In this document: piece by piece, positions 19,443-29,056 of the stretch
Numbering within the stretch: position 1 is the stretch's first letter
Layout: every line of letters begins with the position of its first letter
NCBI GenBank assembly: GCA_021777055.1
Contig: JAIQZO010000071.1
Span: forward strand, 60,802-124,801
From: Candidatus Anammoxibacter sp.
GTDB lineage: Bacteria; Planctomycetota; Brocadiia; Brocadiales; Anammoxibacteraceae
Direction: 5' to 3'
DNA: 64,000 bases
Program-made: the position numbers and the translations under genes
The notes under the pieces: generated by a model
What the model was told of the DNA's origin: nothing
The model's database searches: none
Seen by the model: the letters and a program-made list of their open reading frames with translations, nothing else

Positions 19443-20576
19443 TTATCTGAATTGCGCTTTAATTCTTCTGGTTGCTTTGTGTAAAATAAACAGAGGTATT
19501 TGCCAATTATATTTTAAATTCCAGGCATATTTAAGATAATTTGGGCATTCCGTTATCTTTCTAAATAAATTCAAACCATTCATCAATCTCAAATAATGTA
19601 ATAAACGCCTGGGATACGTACCCAGAAGTATATCTGTATGATTACTTCTATAATGATAATCAATAAATTCAAACATTGAAGGTTTTAATTCTTCTAATCT
19701 TTCAATAACATGTTGCGGAATGATGGCGGCTATATTCTCATTTAAATATGTCAATGTTTCTTTTAAAATAATAAGTAAGTGGTGTTTTTGTGCCAATTTA
19801 ATCAAACGGTCCCAATCGATCGAATTCTCTTGATTATTAAGTATTACCATGGAATCAGATACCCATCGTAAGCTCGAAATAGACATCCACCTTGAACCGT
19901 GCACACAAACATGAAACAACTGATCAGTCGCATTTAACGAAAATGTTGTAACCTCATACAAAACAGTCTCAACTGCATTTTCCCAGAAATCTTTATCGGC
20001 ATTTGCATCACAACATTCACATAATACGTGCCAATGCAAATCAATGTTCCGTCCGTCAGAATGTTCAAAATTAACTGCGTGTATGTAAGAAATATGCTCT
20101 TCAAGATCATTAACATGGGATTGCCAACCTAACTTGATTAAATGATTAGATGCTATCATAATTTTATCAGGTTTGACTAAGATATCAATATCCCACATAG
20201 GTCGAAGGCCAAAATCCTTATAATATTGCAAGGTTAATGCTGCGCCTTTAAGGAGCATTGTCTGTATTCCTGCTTCATTGAGTGAATTAATAAGTTTAGA
20301 AGTATTATATAATAAAATCCTGTTTTTATACCATTCCATCCTGTAAATACCGCCAAATTTATTCATTAAACTATGCTTCACACCCAAAGCTCGTAAATTT
20401 TTATACAATAATGGTAAAAGCCTAAAAGAGCCCTGATCCAAGTGATCAATATCTGCTCTTGCTATCCATTCTTCAAAGGCTTTTACTGCTTCATTATCCT
20501 TTAATAAACATGAGCGCAACAATAACAATTGCTCTTCGCTTGGCCAAAATGTTTTATTATTATTAGAATCAGTCAT
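19443..20576 (-). CDS. Nucleotidyltransferase family protein (NTP_transf_5 type)
   Basis: About 377 residues. The signature is TMLLKGAALTLQYY followed by RPMWDIDILV (about 107-133), the pol-beta-like nucleotidyltransferase core of the uncharacterised NTP_transf_5 family, with the DID acidic pair present. A downstream NIDLHWHVL adds a third acidic residue. GGAGG lies 7 bases before the second in-frame ATG (20576), which is preferred to 20582. Such proteins occur with PqqD-like proteins, HprK-like kinases and ABC exporters in tailored peptide clusters and in glycan loci, both of which apply here. The transferred nucleotide and target are unknown. Confidence 0.82.
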   Translation of the reverse strand: MTDSNNNKTFWPSEEQLLLLRSCLLKDNEAVKAFEEWIARADIDHLDQGSFRLLPLLYKNLRALGVKHSLMNKFGGIYRMEWYKNRILLYNTSKLINSLNEAGIQTMLLKGAALTLQYYKDFGLRPMWDIDILVKPDKIMIASNHLIKLGWQSHVNDLEEHISYIHAVNFEHSDGRNIDLHWHVLCECCDANADKDFWENAVETVLYEVTTFSLNATDQLFHVCVHGSRWMSISSLRWVSDSMVILNNQENSIDWDRLIKLAQKHHLLIILKETLTYLNENIAAIIPQHVIERLEELKPSMFEFIDYHYRSNHTDILLGTYPRRLLHYLRLMNGLNLFRKITECPNYLKYAWNLKYNWQIPLFILHKATRRIKAQFR

Positions 20577-20611
20577 ATTCATTCCTCCATTTTATTTTCA
20601 ATTCCAGGTAT

Positions 20612-22315
20612 TTAAGATTGTTGAAATCCATCCAATAGTTTAGGAATTACAATTCCTTCATCCATCTTATTCAATCTTAACTGACAATCTTCAATAACAT
20701 ATACAAATTGTGCTTCATTAACAATATCCATATTATGGCTAATAATGAGTGTGCTAGGAAAATTATCAAGTGTTTTTAAATTTTCCATCAACTTGCAAGT
20801 TGATGATTTATCCAGATGATTTGTAGGTTCGTCCAGAATTAGTAGTTTTGGTTTGCGTAGAAGCGCACGAACTAATGCAATCCTCTGACGTTCTCCACCT
20901 GAAAGTTTCAAACCATTATCTCCAACAATTGTTTCATACCCATCAGACAATTTCGAGATAAACTGATGCGATCCTGTGATTTCGGCAATTTTGTATACTT
21001 CATTTCTAGTCGCATCGGGGCAACCATAAGTGATATTATCCCAAATAGTCCCCGGAAGCAGCATGATTGACTGTGGGACGACGCCAAAACATTTGCGCAA
21101 ATCAACCAAATCCAGATCATTATATGGAATGCCATCAGCAATAAGCAATCCTTCCTGTGGACGGTAAAAACCTAATACTAGGTTAACAATCGTACTTTTC
21201 CCGGAACCATTGGGGCCAATAATAGCAGTCATGGTATTTGGTTTAAACTCTATTGAAATATCCTGTAATACCTGCTTCTTTTCATACTTAAAGGAAACCG
21301 AACTCAATGAAATATTTCCCTCAAATTTTATTTTTTTAGTTCCAGCATATGGATTAATATCTTTCATTTCAAGCAAATCATGTAACTCTGAAAGCGACTC
21401 GTTCCCAGCTATAATTGATGGTGCTCCGGCCAATACCGGGCCCATGTATTTTCTTAATAAGCTAGCAACCACACAAAATGAGAAAAAAGAACCAATTGTC
21501 ATTGCATTTGTTCCAATGGCTATTCCCCCTATAATGAGAAACACAATTCCAGAAAAACCGACAATGGTATTATTAATAACGTTGAAGATCGTTTGAATCC
21601 ATGCCACCGACGTACCTATGTTTCTAAAATCATCAAAATTCTGATTTTGTCTTTCAATTTCTGTTTTTTCCGCCGTTTGTAGAATTGTTAAATCTGCCAT
21701 CCAAAGCGCAAACCACACATCTTTACTTAAAACTTCAAGAGACCTCCTGAAAGCTTTAACCTTATTCTTGACTTTCTTACCCATCTTTCTACTGATATAA
21801 ATTAAGACAGGCGCAATTGCAACCATGACTAGAAACAATACCCAATTCAGCGTAACAAGAACAACGCTCAAAACAGAGGTTATAACTAAAGCAGGCAATA
21901 ATTGAGAAATTATTATTGTACTCATTTCCTCAACCCTATGTGTATCCCAAACGATAATTGTGTGCAGTTTGCTTCTATCAGCGTTACTATAATAGGATCT
22001 TGACAGATTATATAATTTAAGTAATTGTTCTTCTCTCAACCGCTGAATCACACCCTTAATTACATTTAAATTAATTCTTTTAGTCCAAAGTGTTGCACCG
22101 GCACCTATCAGTATTAACATAAAAAGAATACCACCAATCCAAATCAGCCTTTGATAATCCCCTGATGGAATTACAACATCTATTATATGACGCACAAGCC
22201 AAACCATAGGAAGGACAATCAAGGATTGACATATTGATATTAATACACTTAGCAATAGACTAGGATAATTTCCTTTATATAACCTTATATAGTATTTCCA
22301 CGCAGCTTTATTCAT
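20612..22315 (-). CDS. ABC transporter, fused membrane and ATPase domains
   Basis: A 567-residue half-transporter. About six membrane segments lie within 18-290 (exporter type-1 fold), followed by the ATPase with Walker A GPNGSGKST (367-375), Q-loop VPQS, signature LSGGE (471-475), Walker B LLILDE (491-496) and a switch His. There is no N-terminal C39 peptidase domain, so it would not process a leader peptide itself. It starts with ATGA overlapping the SMP-30-like gene and is followed after 29 bases by the nucleotidyltransferase. It is the only exporter in the cluster and probably moves its lipid-linked, glycan or peptide product. Confidence 0.92.
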   Translation of the reverse strand: MNKAAWKYYIRLYKGNYPSLLLSVLISICQSLIVLPMVWLVRHIIDVVIPSGDYQRLIWIGGILFMLILIGAGATLWTKRINLNVIKGVIQRLREEQLLKLYNLSRSYYSNADRSKLHTIIVWDTHRVEEMSTIIISQLLPALVITSVLSVVLVTLNWVLFLVMVAIAPVLIYISRKMGKKVKNKVKAFRRSLEVLSKDVWFALWMADLTILQTAEKTEIERQNQNFDDFRNIGTSVAWIQTIFNVINNTIVGFSGIVFLIIGGIAIGTNAMTIGSFFSFCVVASLLRKYMGPVLAGAPSIIAGNESLSELHDLLEMKDINPYAGTKKIKFEGNISLSSVSFKYEKKQVLQDISIEFKPNTMTAIIGPNGSGKSTIVNLVLGFYRPQEGLLIADGIPYNDLDLVDLRKCFGVVPQSIMLLPGTIWDNITYGCPDATRNEVYKIAEITGSHQFISKLSDGYETIVGDNGLKLSGGERQRIALVRALLRKPKLLILDEPTNHLDKSSTCKLMENLKTLDNFPSTLIISHNMDIVNEAQFVYVIEDCQLRLNKMDEGIVIPKLLDGFQQS

Positions 22316-23280
22316 TTACTCTTTCCTCTAATGTTACCTGCTATAGTTACTCTAATCTTGTAAATTGATGTAGTGGCCGTTATGTATAAACTTTTCAAAT
22401 CTTCGTCACCCCATGCACAATTAGAAGGCTGTTCAGGGGTAACAATAGTTCCAAGGTGATTGCCTTGAGCATCCAATACCCAAACACCTCCAGGGCCAGT
22501 ACAGAAAATATTGCCGGCTTGGTCTAGCTTCATACCATCAGGATGACCCGGTTTATCAATATCCATATCGTGAAAAATTTCACCACGACTTAATGTACCG
22601 TCTTCATTTACATTAAAAACACTAATATAACGATCATTTTCAGAGTTATCGACATAAAGTTTTTTTTCATCAGGGGAAAAGGCCAAACCGTTTGGCCTTT
22701 CAAAAGTATCAGAAACTAGCTTAATCTCTCTACAATCTGGCGAAATTCGATAAACACCTTGTACAGGTTGCTCTTGCTGTTCTTTCTGAATACCATAAGG
22801 CGGGTCTGTAAAATAAATCGAACCGTCGTTTTTAACAACCACATCATTTGGACTGTTAAGTCTTAGGCCATTATACGTTGCAGCAAGAATAGTAATGGAA
22901 CCGTCTCTTTCTATTCTAGTAACGCGACGATTGCGATGTTCACATACAATAAGACGTCCCTTTAGATCTATGGTCAACCCATTAGAGTTACTACTCGGTT
23001 CTCTAAAAACGTTAAGTTCTCCGCTAATATCCAGCTTCCATATTTTATTATCAGGAATATCGCTAAAAAGCAGGCATTTCTCAGATTCAATCCAAATTGG
23101 CCCCTCAGTAAAGATAAATCCTGTTACAACCTTTTGAATCTCTGAAAACGGTGCAACAATATCATAAAAAGAATCCGTTTTAACATTTAGGAACGCTTTG
23201 GGAGAACATTTTTTTTTAGAAACAACTCTTATCTTTTGTAAAATTCTATATGGTATATTTTTAAGAGATTTTAGGTACAT
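22312..23280 (-). CDS. SMP-30/gluconolactonase-like beta-propeller
   Basis: About 322 residues with the six-bladed propeller signatures: GFIFTEGPIWI, LLFSDIPDNKIW, NGLTIDLKGRLIVCEH, NSPNDVVVKNDGSIYFTDPPYG, RPNGLAFSPDEKKLYV, and HPDGMKLDQAGNIFCTG. These contain the metal-binding Glu, Asn and Asp residues of SMP-30-like lactonases. The N-terminal 35 residues are basic; there is no clear signal peptide. The start at 23280 has AAAGGATGG upstream; ATG 23292 lies on the site itself. It overlaps the end of the Gfo/Idh gene and the start of the ABC gene. The likely role is sugar-lactone hydrolysis, paired with the neighbouring oxidoreductase. Confidence 0.85.
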   Translation of the reverse strand: MYLKSLKNIPYRILQKIRVVSKKKCSPKAFLNVKTDSFYDIVAPFSEIQKVVTGFIFTEGPIWIESEKCLLFSDIPDNKIWKLDISGELNVFREPSSNSNGLTIDLKGRLIVCEHRNRRVTRIERDGSITILAATYNGLRLNSPNDVVVKNDGSIYFTDPPYGIQKEQQEQPVQGVYRISPDCREIKLVSDTFERPNGLAFSPDEKKLYVDNSENDRYISVFNVNEDGTLSRGEIFHDMDIDKPGHPDGMKLDQAGNIFCTGPGGVWVLDAQGNHLGTIVTPEQPSNCAWGDEDLKSLYITATTSIYKIRVTIAGNIRGKSK

Positions 23281-24532
23281 TAACAATTCCATCCTTTAAT
23301 TCATTAAATAAATCGTCATATTCTTCCAGGTCAAGTGGCAACTCGACTGTTTTCTTCCGTAATGCAGAAAGCACTATTGCATTTGACAGCTCAAGAGCAG
23401 AAAGAGTATTTTCACCGTTTACAAGTGGCTCGCGGTTATTAATAATCGCATCTGCAAAATCAATCATCAATCCCCAGTGCCCTACGGGTTGTTTCCATTT
23501 AATAGGCCATCCATGAACAGATTGATTATTATCAGATGTCTTAGACTTATATAGAACATAGCGTTGCATTTTTTTTGCAAACCGCAAAAGTTTATTGTCA
23601 GTTACTTTTTGTATAGGTTTGTTATTGTCAGGTAATTTATACCTCTGCCATGAGATTTTGGGTTGAGCAAAGCTATCATTACAGTTCATTACTAAGTGCG
23701 TCAAACTACTTTTGTATTTCCCAAATAAAATTTCATCATCTTCATCTTGGATCAAACTTTTAACATTTGGAAAGATGATAATACCTTCATCTCCGGCAAT
23801 CTGCCGAACACAATAATCATTTGGCTGATTCATAGACCCTTGAAACGAAGCCAATGCACCACATTGAAATTGAATATTGGCACAGGCAATATCCTCAATT
23901 TCATTCTTATGCAATTGGTCTGCAATTAAAGAAGAAACAGTAACCGGTTTGCCAACTAACCAGCATATCAAATCAAGATCGTGAATCGCCTGGTTCATAA
24001 GTAATCCACCACCGGAATGTTTCCAAGTTTTGCGCCAAGGAGAATTTGTGTAATAATTTTTCGTGCGAAACGCAAAACATGTCCATAGTATCCGCTGTAT
24101 ATTACCGATTGCGCCACTACCTATAACTTCTTTAATAATCTGCGAAGAACGATGTGTCCGGTATTGATGTGCAACCGCAATCTTTAAGTTTTTTTCTTTG
24201 GCCAGGCTTAGCATGATCTTCGCATCAGATAGTCTCAAGGCAAATGGTTTCTCCATGAAAACATGCACACCTGCCTGAAGGCAATTCATCCCCATCTCAA
24301 AATGAAGATACGCCGGAGTCGCAATGGAAACAGCATCGATGGCACCTGAATCAAGCATGTCCCTGTAATCGCTAAAAGCTTGAACTCCTAATTCCTTTGA
24401 TTTATCATTTAAAAAAGCTTTGTCGGTGTCCGATAATGCTACGAGTTCAATATTTTCAATTATATTTGCAAATTGAATATGATAACGTCCCGCACCTTTT
24501 AATCCAATTATTCCGTAACGGATTTTATTCAT
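23261..24532 (-). CDS. Gfo/Idh/MocA family oxidoreductase
   Basis: 423 residues. The N-terminal Rossmann fold reads RYGIIGLKGAGRYHIQF, with IATPAYLHFEMG and the family EKP motif (HVFMEKPFAL). The second domain holds MNQAIHDLDLICWLVG, the usual substrate-site HDLD. These enzymes oxidise or isomerise sugars and nucleotide sugars with NAD(P). It is adjacent to an SMP-30-like protein and amid glycosyltransferases, so modification of a sugar precursor is likely. A decayed copy of its N-terminus lies at 26604-26693, indicating local duplication. Confidence 0.9.
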   Translation of the reverse strand: MNKIRYGIIGLKGAGRYHIQFANIIENIELVALSDTDKAFLNDKSKELGVQAFSDYRDMLDSGAIDAVSIATPAYLHFEMGMNCLQAGVHVFMEKPFALRLSDAKIMLSLAKEKNLKIAVAHQYRTHRSSQIIKEVIGSGAIGNIQRILWTCFAFRTKNYYTNSPWRKTWKHSGGGLLMNQAIHDLDLICWLVGKPVTVSSLIADQLHKNEIEDIACANIQFQCGALASFQGSMNQPNDYCVRQIAGDEGIIIFPNVKSLIQDEDDEILFGKYKSSLTHLVMNCNDSFAQPKISWQRYKLPDNNKPIQKVTDNKLLRFAKKMQRYVLYKSKTSDNNQSVHGWPIKWKQPVGHWGLMIDFADAIINNREPLVNGENTLSALELSNAIVLSALRKKTVELPLDLEEYDDLFNELKDGIVNVPKIS

Positions 24533-24603
24533 TCGCTGTCTATCTCATTTTCGCTGTTTAAATTGGAAATATATACTTTAAAATCTCTTCCATATACTAT
24601 ACA

Positions 24604-25701
24604 TCAGCACACTCTATGGTCTTTAAGAATACCGCTGGCAACATATTTGGCCTCATTGTCGCGATATACATAAAATCCGTTTAAAGCATCTGTGACTCCT
24701 GATATTCTAACTAGTTTGTCGCCGTTTCGTTCCGCATAAAAATAACCTAAATTGCTCATCATTTCAGAAACCCCCGGAGTTCTATTGCCAGTTTCTACCA
24801 TAATGAGCGGCTTATGCATCTTTATGATTTCTATCGCACCTTCCAATACCTGTCTTTCAAACCCCTCGACGTCTATCTTCATAGCAACAATTTGGTTAAC
24901 AGGAATACTGAAGGTCTCTCTGCGCATTACATCATCAAGTGGTACAATGTCGCCTTGAAATTCGTATAACCGAATTGTTGTGTCATCCCCTCCATTTGTT
25001 TCCCTTTCGATATGAGCCCGGATGTTTTGCAAAAGACCGTTTTTATGTATAGCTGGGTCTGCCGACGTGAACGATGTTAAAGCGACTCCATTGATGACCG
25101 GTGTCACAAATTGCACTATATCCGGCCACGCACCCAAACCCACTATACGAAAATCATATTTGCCTTGACGAGACGTACGAATCAATTCTAGACAGTCTCT
25201 GTATAACAGTAATGGCTCAAAGGACAAGATATTGCACGATGCTCCGCTTGCCCAAATCGATCCAACGGAGCTTCCCCAGTTAGCACCAATATCCAAGATC
25301 GTTTCCGACTTGTCAGTAAATGCTCTAAATATTTTGTAGTCCTCGTTATGCAACTCCGGCCGAGATAACATGTTATTCACATGTTCAAGCCGACCATCAA
25401 CCTCGAACTCTCCAGGGTTTCTACAAACAAGTTCATTCGATCTCTCTTCTGATTCGAAGTAGCGGGTGAGCGCCTCGTCGACCGGATCTAAAACAGCACT
25501 CTTTTTCATGGACTTCTTGACTGTTACTGTTTTAAATATAAATACGAAAAGGAAATATAAGAAAATCCATGCGTAAGGATTTGCAAAGAACTTAAGAGCT
25601 ACAATTGATAGTATAATGCCTGATATAATCAACACCGCAATCTTCTTATTTATTTTATCTGTGCCTCCATGTGTATATGTTTGTTGAGTGGTTATTTTCA
25701 T
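24604..25701 (-). CDS. FkbM family methyltransferase with N-terminal membrane anchor
   Basis: 365 residues. Two hydrophobic segments at about 20-60 would anchor it in the inner membrane. The methyltransferase domain begins near 110; SAM motif I is ETILDIGANWGSSVG, and the FkbM-typical acidic motif is VAMKIDVEGFERQVLEGA, with a C-terminal LIMVETGNR strand. FkbM enzymes O-methylate sugars and polyketide hydroxyls. It lies 8 bases after the sulfotransferase gene, so the two decorate the same product. By eye the gene looks slightly richer in G+C than its neighbours. Confidence 0.86.
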   Translation of the reverse strand: MKITTQQTYTHGGTDKINKKIAVLIISGIILSIVALKFFANPYAWIFLYFLFVFIFKTVTVKKSMKKSAVLDPVDEALTRYFESEERSNELVCRNPGEFEVDGRLEHVNNMLSRPELHNEDYKIFRAFTDKSETILDIGANWGSSVGSIWASGASCNILSFEPLLLYRDCLELIRTSRQGKYDFRIVGLGAWPDIVQFVTPVINGVALTSFTSADPAIHKNGLLQNIRAHIERETNGGDDTTIRLYEFQGDIVPLDDVMRRETFSIPVNQIVAMKIDVEGFERQVLEGAIEIIKMHKPLIMVETGNRTPGVSEMMSNLGYFYAERNGDKLVRISGVTDALNGFYVYRDNEAKYVASGILKDHRVC

Positions 25702-25709
25702 AAATACAA

Positions 25710-26537
25710 TTATTCATTAAGCATCCATTCATATCGGGTACCATTGAAATAGGCTCTTACCTCATCGTAATTAATAATAATATCTTCCAACCTGAATGGA
25801 TTTGTCCTTACATACCGTGTGAAAACTTCATTATGGGGTTTTAAACCAAGAAAATTACAAATTTTCCGGTATCCATTAGATGGGTCTGACTTAATGTCAT
25901 CTTCGTAAGTTAGATGCAATACATTTTCGTATTCCTTTAACTTTTCCTTGAGAAGACGGAATTGATTATCCCATTCATCAAAGAAAGCGAATAATGGTTT
26001 GTTATCATTCTTTATTTCAATATTATTCATATCTAGATTGATTCTTGTAATAAGCTGTTTTTCTGTATCTAATTGGTGCCATAGTCCGTTTTTCTTTGCA
26101 ATGAGAGAAGATAATGTTTTCCTCAAATAGTTTTTTCGCTTCAGTATAATAAAGTGAGTAAATTTATAACTATGGAGAAGTTGTAAATATTCCGGTAAAA
26201 TTATACATAAAGGATCCAAGAGATGAAGCTGTACTTCAAAACCGTAGCACCGTTTGCCAGAAAGTGGTATCCGTAATTGAAAAATTTCTTTTCCTTCTTT
26301 GCAAACACGACCGGGGGTTAAAGACAAAGGGCCTACTTTTTGCATATTGGCATATCGATAGTATATCTCTCCTTCCCATAATACCTGGGGGTGTTGCTTT
26401 ACAAGGTCCACTAATACCTTGCTTCCGCAACGTCCTATGTGGAACATAACAACGTTACCTCTCGTAAGAGTATTACCCCGTATCTTTATGAAATTTTTCC
26501 AGGTATTAAGAGTAATCAGGTTTTTTATTCTTTCCAT
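25710..26537 (-). CDS. Sulfotransferase family protein
   Basis: About 275 residues. MFHIGRCGSKVLVDLV (about 31-46) is the 5'-phosphosulfate-binding loop of PAPS-dependent sulfotransferases. FIILKRKNYLRKTLSSLIAK (about 149-168) supplies the 3'-phosphate-binding Arg/Ser. Later LHLTYEDDI and CNFLGL match the C-terminal part of the family. It would add sulfate to a sugar hydroxyl or a peptide/lipid group. The ATG at 26537 is used rather than the TTG just before. It starts the lower part of the cluster after a 500-base gap that contains repeats and a gene relic. Confidence 0.82.
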   Translation of the reverse strand: MERIKNLITLNTWKNFIKIRGNTLTRGNVVMFHIGRCGSKVLVDLVKQHPQVLWEGEIYYRYANMQKVGPLSLTPGRVCKEGKEIFQLRIPLSGKRCYGFEVQLHLLDPLCIILPEYLQLLHSYKFTHFIILKRKNYLRKTLSSLIAKKNGLWHQLDTEKQLITRINLDMNNIEIKNDNKPLFAFFDEWDNQFRLLKEKLKEYENVLHLTYEDDIKSDPSNGYRKICNFLGLKPHNEVFTRYVRTNPFRLEDIIINYDEVRAYFNGTRYEWMLNE

Positions 26538-26603
26538 CAAATGTTATATGCCCAATCATTAAAATCAGATAAATATTTTAATATATCGACATATTACGTA
26601 CTA

Positions 26604-26693
26604 CAAGTTCGATATTTTTAATCATGCTTGCAAATTAAATATGATACTGTCCATGCATTCAAAACCAATTATTCCGTAACGGATATTGTTTAT
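26604..26693 (-). pseudogene. Relic of a Gfo/Idh oxidoreductase N-terminus
   Basis: Reading on the minus strand from 26693 gives INNIRYGIIGFECMDSIIF, which parallels the opening of the intact neighbour (MNKIRYGIIGLKGAGRYHI). The two stretches are recognisably the same at the nucleotide level (both hold CCAATTATTCCGTAACGGAT). The copy lacks a start codon and ends in stops after about 20 codons. It is a decayed partial duplicate of the gene at 23261-24532. Confidence 0.7.
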
Positions 26694-26850
26694 AAGAACT
26701 ATCTGTAATTTGCTATAAATTTCTTTTAAATAATAAAGCTGTAAATGGACACTAAATCCACTACAAGCCTGTATCGATCTTTTGTAAAATGAGAGTACCG
26801 CTATTAATTATTATTGTTCCTAACCTGCAAGCCAGAACCAAACAGGATCT

Positions 26851-26985
26851 AGAAAATTACAAATCTTAAAATTACAAATCACAAACAAATTGCAAATAAC
26901 AATGTACAAAGGACCAAAATCAATTTGTTTGTAATTTTGTATTTGTCTATTGGAAATTGTTTGCTATTTGGAATTTGACATTTAC
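26851..26985. repeat. AT-rich imperfect inverted repeat
   Basis: AAATTACAAATCACAAACAAATTG and, downstream, CAATTTGTTTGTAATTTTG form a long imperfect inverted repeat, with further AAATTGC/GCAAAT-type words between and after. The style (ACAAATAACAAATT words) is that of a dispersed intergenic repeat. It lies in the 514-base gap between the sulfotransferase and radical SAM genes. Confidence 0.5.
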
Positions 26986-27054
26986 TGCTTATCAGTTATC
27001 ATGCAAAAAACAACAAATAAATATCTTGATAAAAATGGTCAAAAAATTATTGCA

Positions 27055-28020
27055 TTAGATACTAATAGATAAACTTTCCAGGAGTTTTTTCAGAACCATT
27101 CTATCTGCCTTTATGCTTTTGGCTAAGTGTCTAGTTATTCTTCCAATGTTTCTTTTCTTTTTAAAGAGAATAAGGTTTCTTTCTATAGCATTTACACACT
27201 CACATTTTAACGACAGACATGGAAGTGAACCTGGGTATCTTGCAAATGTACCTTTTACCATGTTTCCTAGATAACCACCTGTTATCATTTGATAACACCT
27301 AAAAACATTTCCTATTGGATCAATTATGAAAAACAGATTACCCGTATAGCATTCTTTCCCAAAAAAAGAATTATCTCGTATAAACCTTTGATTTCCATGT
27401 AATTTGTTAGCAATATACTCTTCTGTTTTTTGCGAGTACATAACGGTTCTTTCATTACTCTTGCGTATCTGGAGTTCTAATCTAATTCCGTTCTCTTCGA
27501 GCTCCTTATATATATGTTTTATTTTTATAAAATTTTCATCAGTTACTACATTGGTTACTATAAAGCATGTTTGAGGATCCTTAATGGAATCAAACCATAT
27601 CGCCTTTTGAAGGAACTCGTCCACATTAGTTTGACCTAAATGCAGGCTCGCAGTTACAAAATTCAATTTTTCCCCACATATTTCTACAAATTTCTTCAGC
27701 ATTTCTCTAGGGGCTGAAAAGTTTGTTGTTAAACAAAGAGTGTGGCGAGATCTGGTTATCTCTTCACATATTTCAAGAAATTTTGGATGATTTGTTGGTT
27801 CTCCATTTCCAAATTTAATCTGCCAACTTCCGGGAAGATTAAGAATAGTTTCCAACACCTTGCTAATTGTTTTTTGGTCAGACAAACCATAATGAAATCG
27901 ATTCTTGTCATACTGTCTTTCGGAACAATAATTGCATTTGTAATTACAAATATCTGTAATCTGCCAATGCAAGCTCTTTATTTGCTCCGTAGATTTTTGC
28001 CTGATTGTATCATAGAACAT
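27055..28020 (-). CDS. Radical SAM protein with C-terminal Cys-rich region
   Basis: 321 residues. ITDICNYKCNYCSER holds the CX3CX2C cluster motif (Cys25, Cys29, Cys32) that ligates the SAM-binding 4Fe-4S cluster; KFGNGEPTNHP is the GGE-equivalent. The C-terminal part has more Cys (GKECYTG, FRCYQM, LPCLSLKCEC), suggesting a SPASM/twitch-like auxiliary cluster, as in peptide-modifying and sugar-modifying radical SAM enzymes. A PqqD-like protein is encoded in the same cluster, a common partner of peptide-modifying radical SAM proteins, but they are about 10 kb apart. The substrate is unknown. Confidence 0.85.
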   Translation of the reverse strand: MFYDTIRQKSTEQIKSLHWQITDICNYKCNYCSERQYDKNRFHYGLSDQKTISKVLETILNLPGSWQIKFGNGEPTNHPKFLEICEEITRSRHTLCLTTNFSAPREMLKKFVEICGEKLNFVTASLHLGQTNVDEFLQKAIWFDSIKDPQTCFIVTNVVTDENFIKIKHIYKELEENGIRLELQIRKSNERTVMYSQKTEEYIANKLHGNQRFIRDNSFFGKECYTGNLFFIIDPIGNVFRCYQMITGGYLGNMVKGTFARYPGSLPCLSLKCECVNAIERNLILFKKKRNIGRITRHLAKSIKADRMVLKKLLESLSISI

Positions 28021-28141
28021 GATAATGCTTTTTCTTTATTAAATTTACAAATTAGGTTCAGGTTAAATATGAAAACAACTAGCCCGTGTTAAACCGATTG
28101 TTCGAAAAAAGGCTTTATCCATAAACATTATCTGCAATTTA

Positions 28142-28948
28142 TTAAATAAAGTGTGGTGTCATATAATTATGTAAAGATAAACCAGCATCTATCTTTATAA
28201 TTGAACCCGTCGTAAACCTTGAGAAATAGTCCGCAGCAAGATAAACTGCAGCACGACCAATATAATGTGGATTTATTGAGCTTTTGTGTAATGGTGTTTC
28301 TTTATGATATAAAGGAGTTCCCCCATCATCTTCTGCCACCCATCCTGGAGCAATCCCATTCACCCTGATTTTATTTTGTGCAAACTCTATTGCTAATTCT
28401 TTAACAAGCATTCCAAGTGCAGCCTTTGAAGTACTGTAACTAGATAGTCCAAAGACGGTCCATTGGTGAATAGAAGTTATGAAGATAATAGACCCGCAGA
28501 TATTATTTTCTATCATTATTTGCGCAATATGCTTGGTCAAATAACCGGGTCCTAGAATATTAGTATCGAATGTCTTGCGCCATTCTTCTAAATGAATTTC
28601 TTTAAAAGGCTTTATTTCACTTTGGATGCCTAGATTATTTACAAGAACATCAATCTGCAACTTTTCGTTTTTCATCGTTGTAATTAATTTGTCCAGCGCA
28701 TTTATGTTTGAACAATCTATACAAAATCCCCTAACATTAACATCTTTTTGTTTTAATTCATCCTCAACATTCTGACATCGTTCATTGTCAATATCAGTAA
28801 AGAATATATTCGCACCCTGTATAGCCATCTCTCGAGCTATTCCTCTGCCTATATTTTTACCAGCGCCGGTAATAAGGACGTTTTTACCTTCCATGAGCCT
28901 AGGCGAATATTTATCAACTTTCTTTTGTTTGTTATCAATATCTGTCAT
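28142..28948 (-). CDS. Short-chain dehydrogenase/reductase (SDR)
   Basis: 268 residues, classical SDR. The cofactor motif TGAGKNIGRG lies at 27-36, followed by the strand-stabilising VLVNNLG, the catalytic Ser in IIFITSIHQ and the YSTSK Tyr/Lys pair, then RVNGIAPGWV. It likely reduces or oxidises a sugar or acyl intermediate of the cluster. The gaps to its neighbours (121 and 108 bases) are larger than elsewhere in the cluster. Confidence 0.9.
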   Translation of the reverse strand: MTDIDNKQKKVDKYSPRLMEGKNVLITGAGKNIGRGIAREMAIQGANIFFTDIDNERCQNVEDELKQKDVNVRGFCIDCSNINALDKLITTMKNEKLQIDVLVNNLGIQSEIKPFKEIHLEEWRKTFDTNILGPGYLTKHIAQIMIENNICGSIIFITSIHQWTVFGLSSYSTSKAALGMLVKELAIEFAQNKIRVNGIAPGWVAEDDGGTPLYHKETPLHKSSINPHYIGRAAVYLAADYFSRFTTGSIIKIDAGLSLHNYMTPHFI

Positions 28949-29056
28949 ATGATTCTAGTTTTTGTTTCATTTTTTTAATAACCTACCTAAAGTTTTCAAT
29001 GATCTATTAAAGTAATTAATCAATTTGTTTGTTTAGATATTTTATAAAACATTAAT

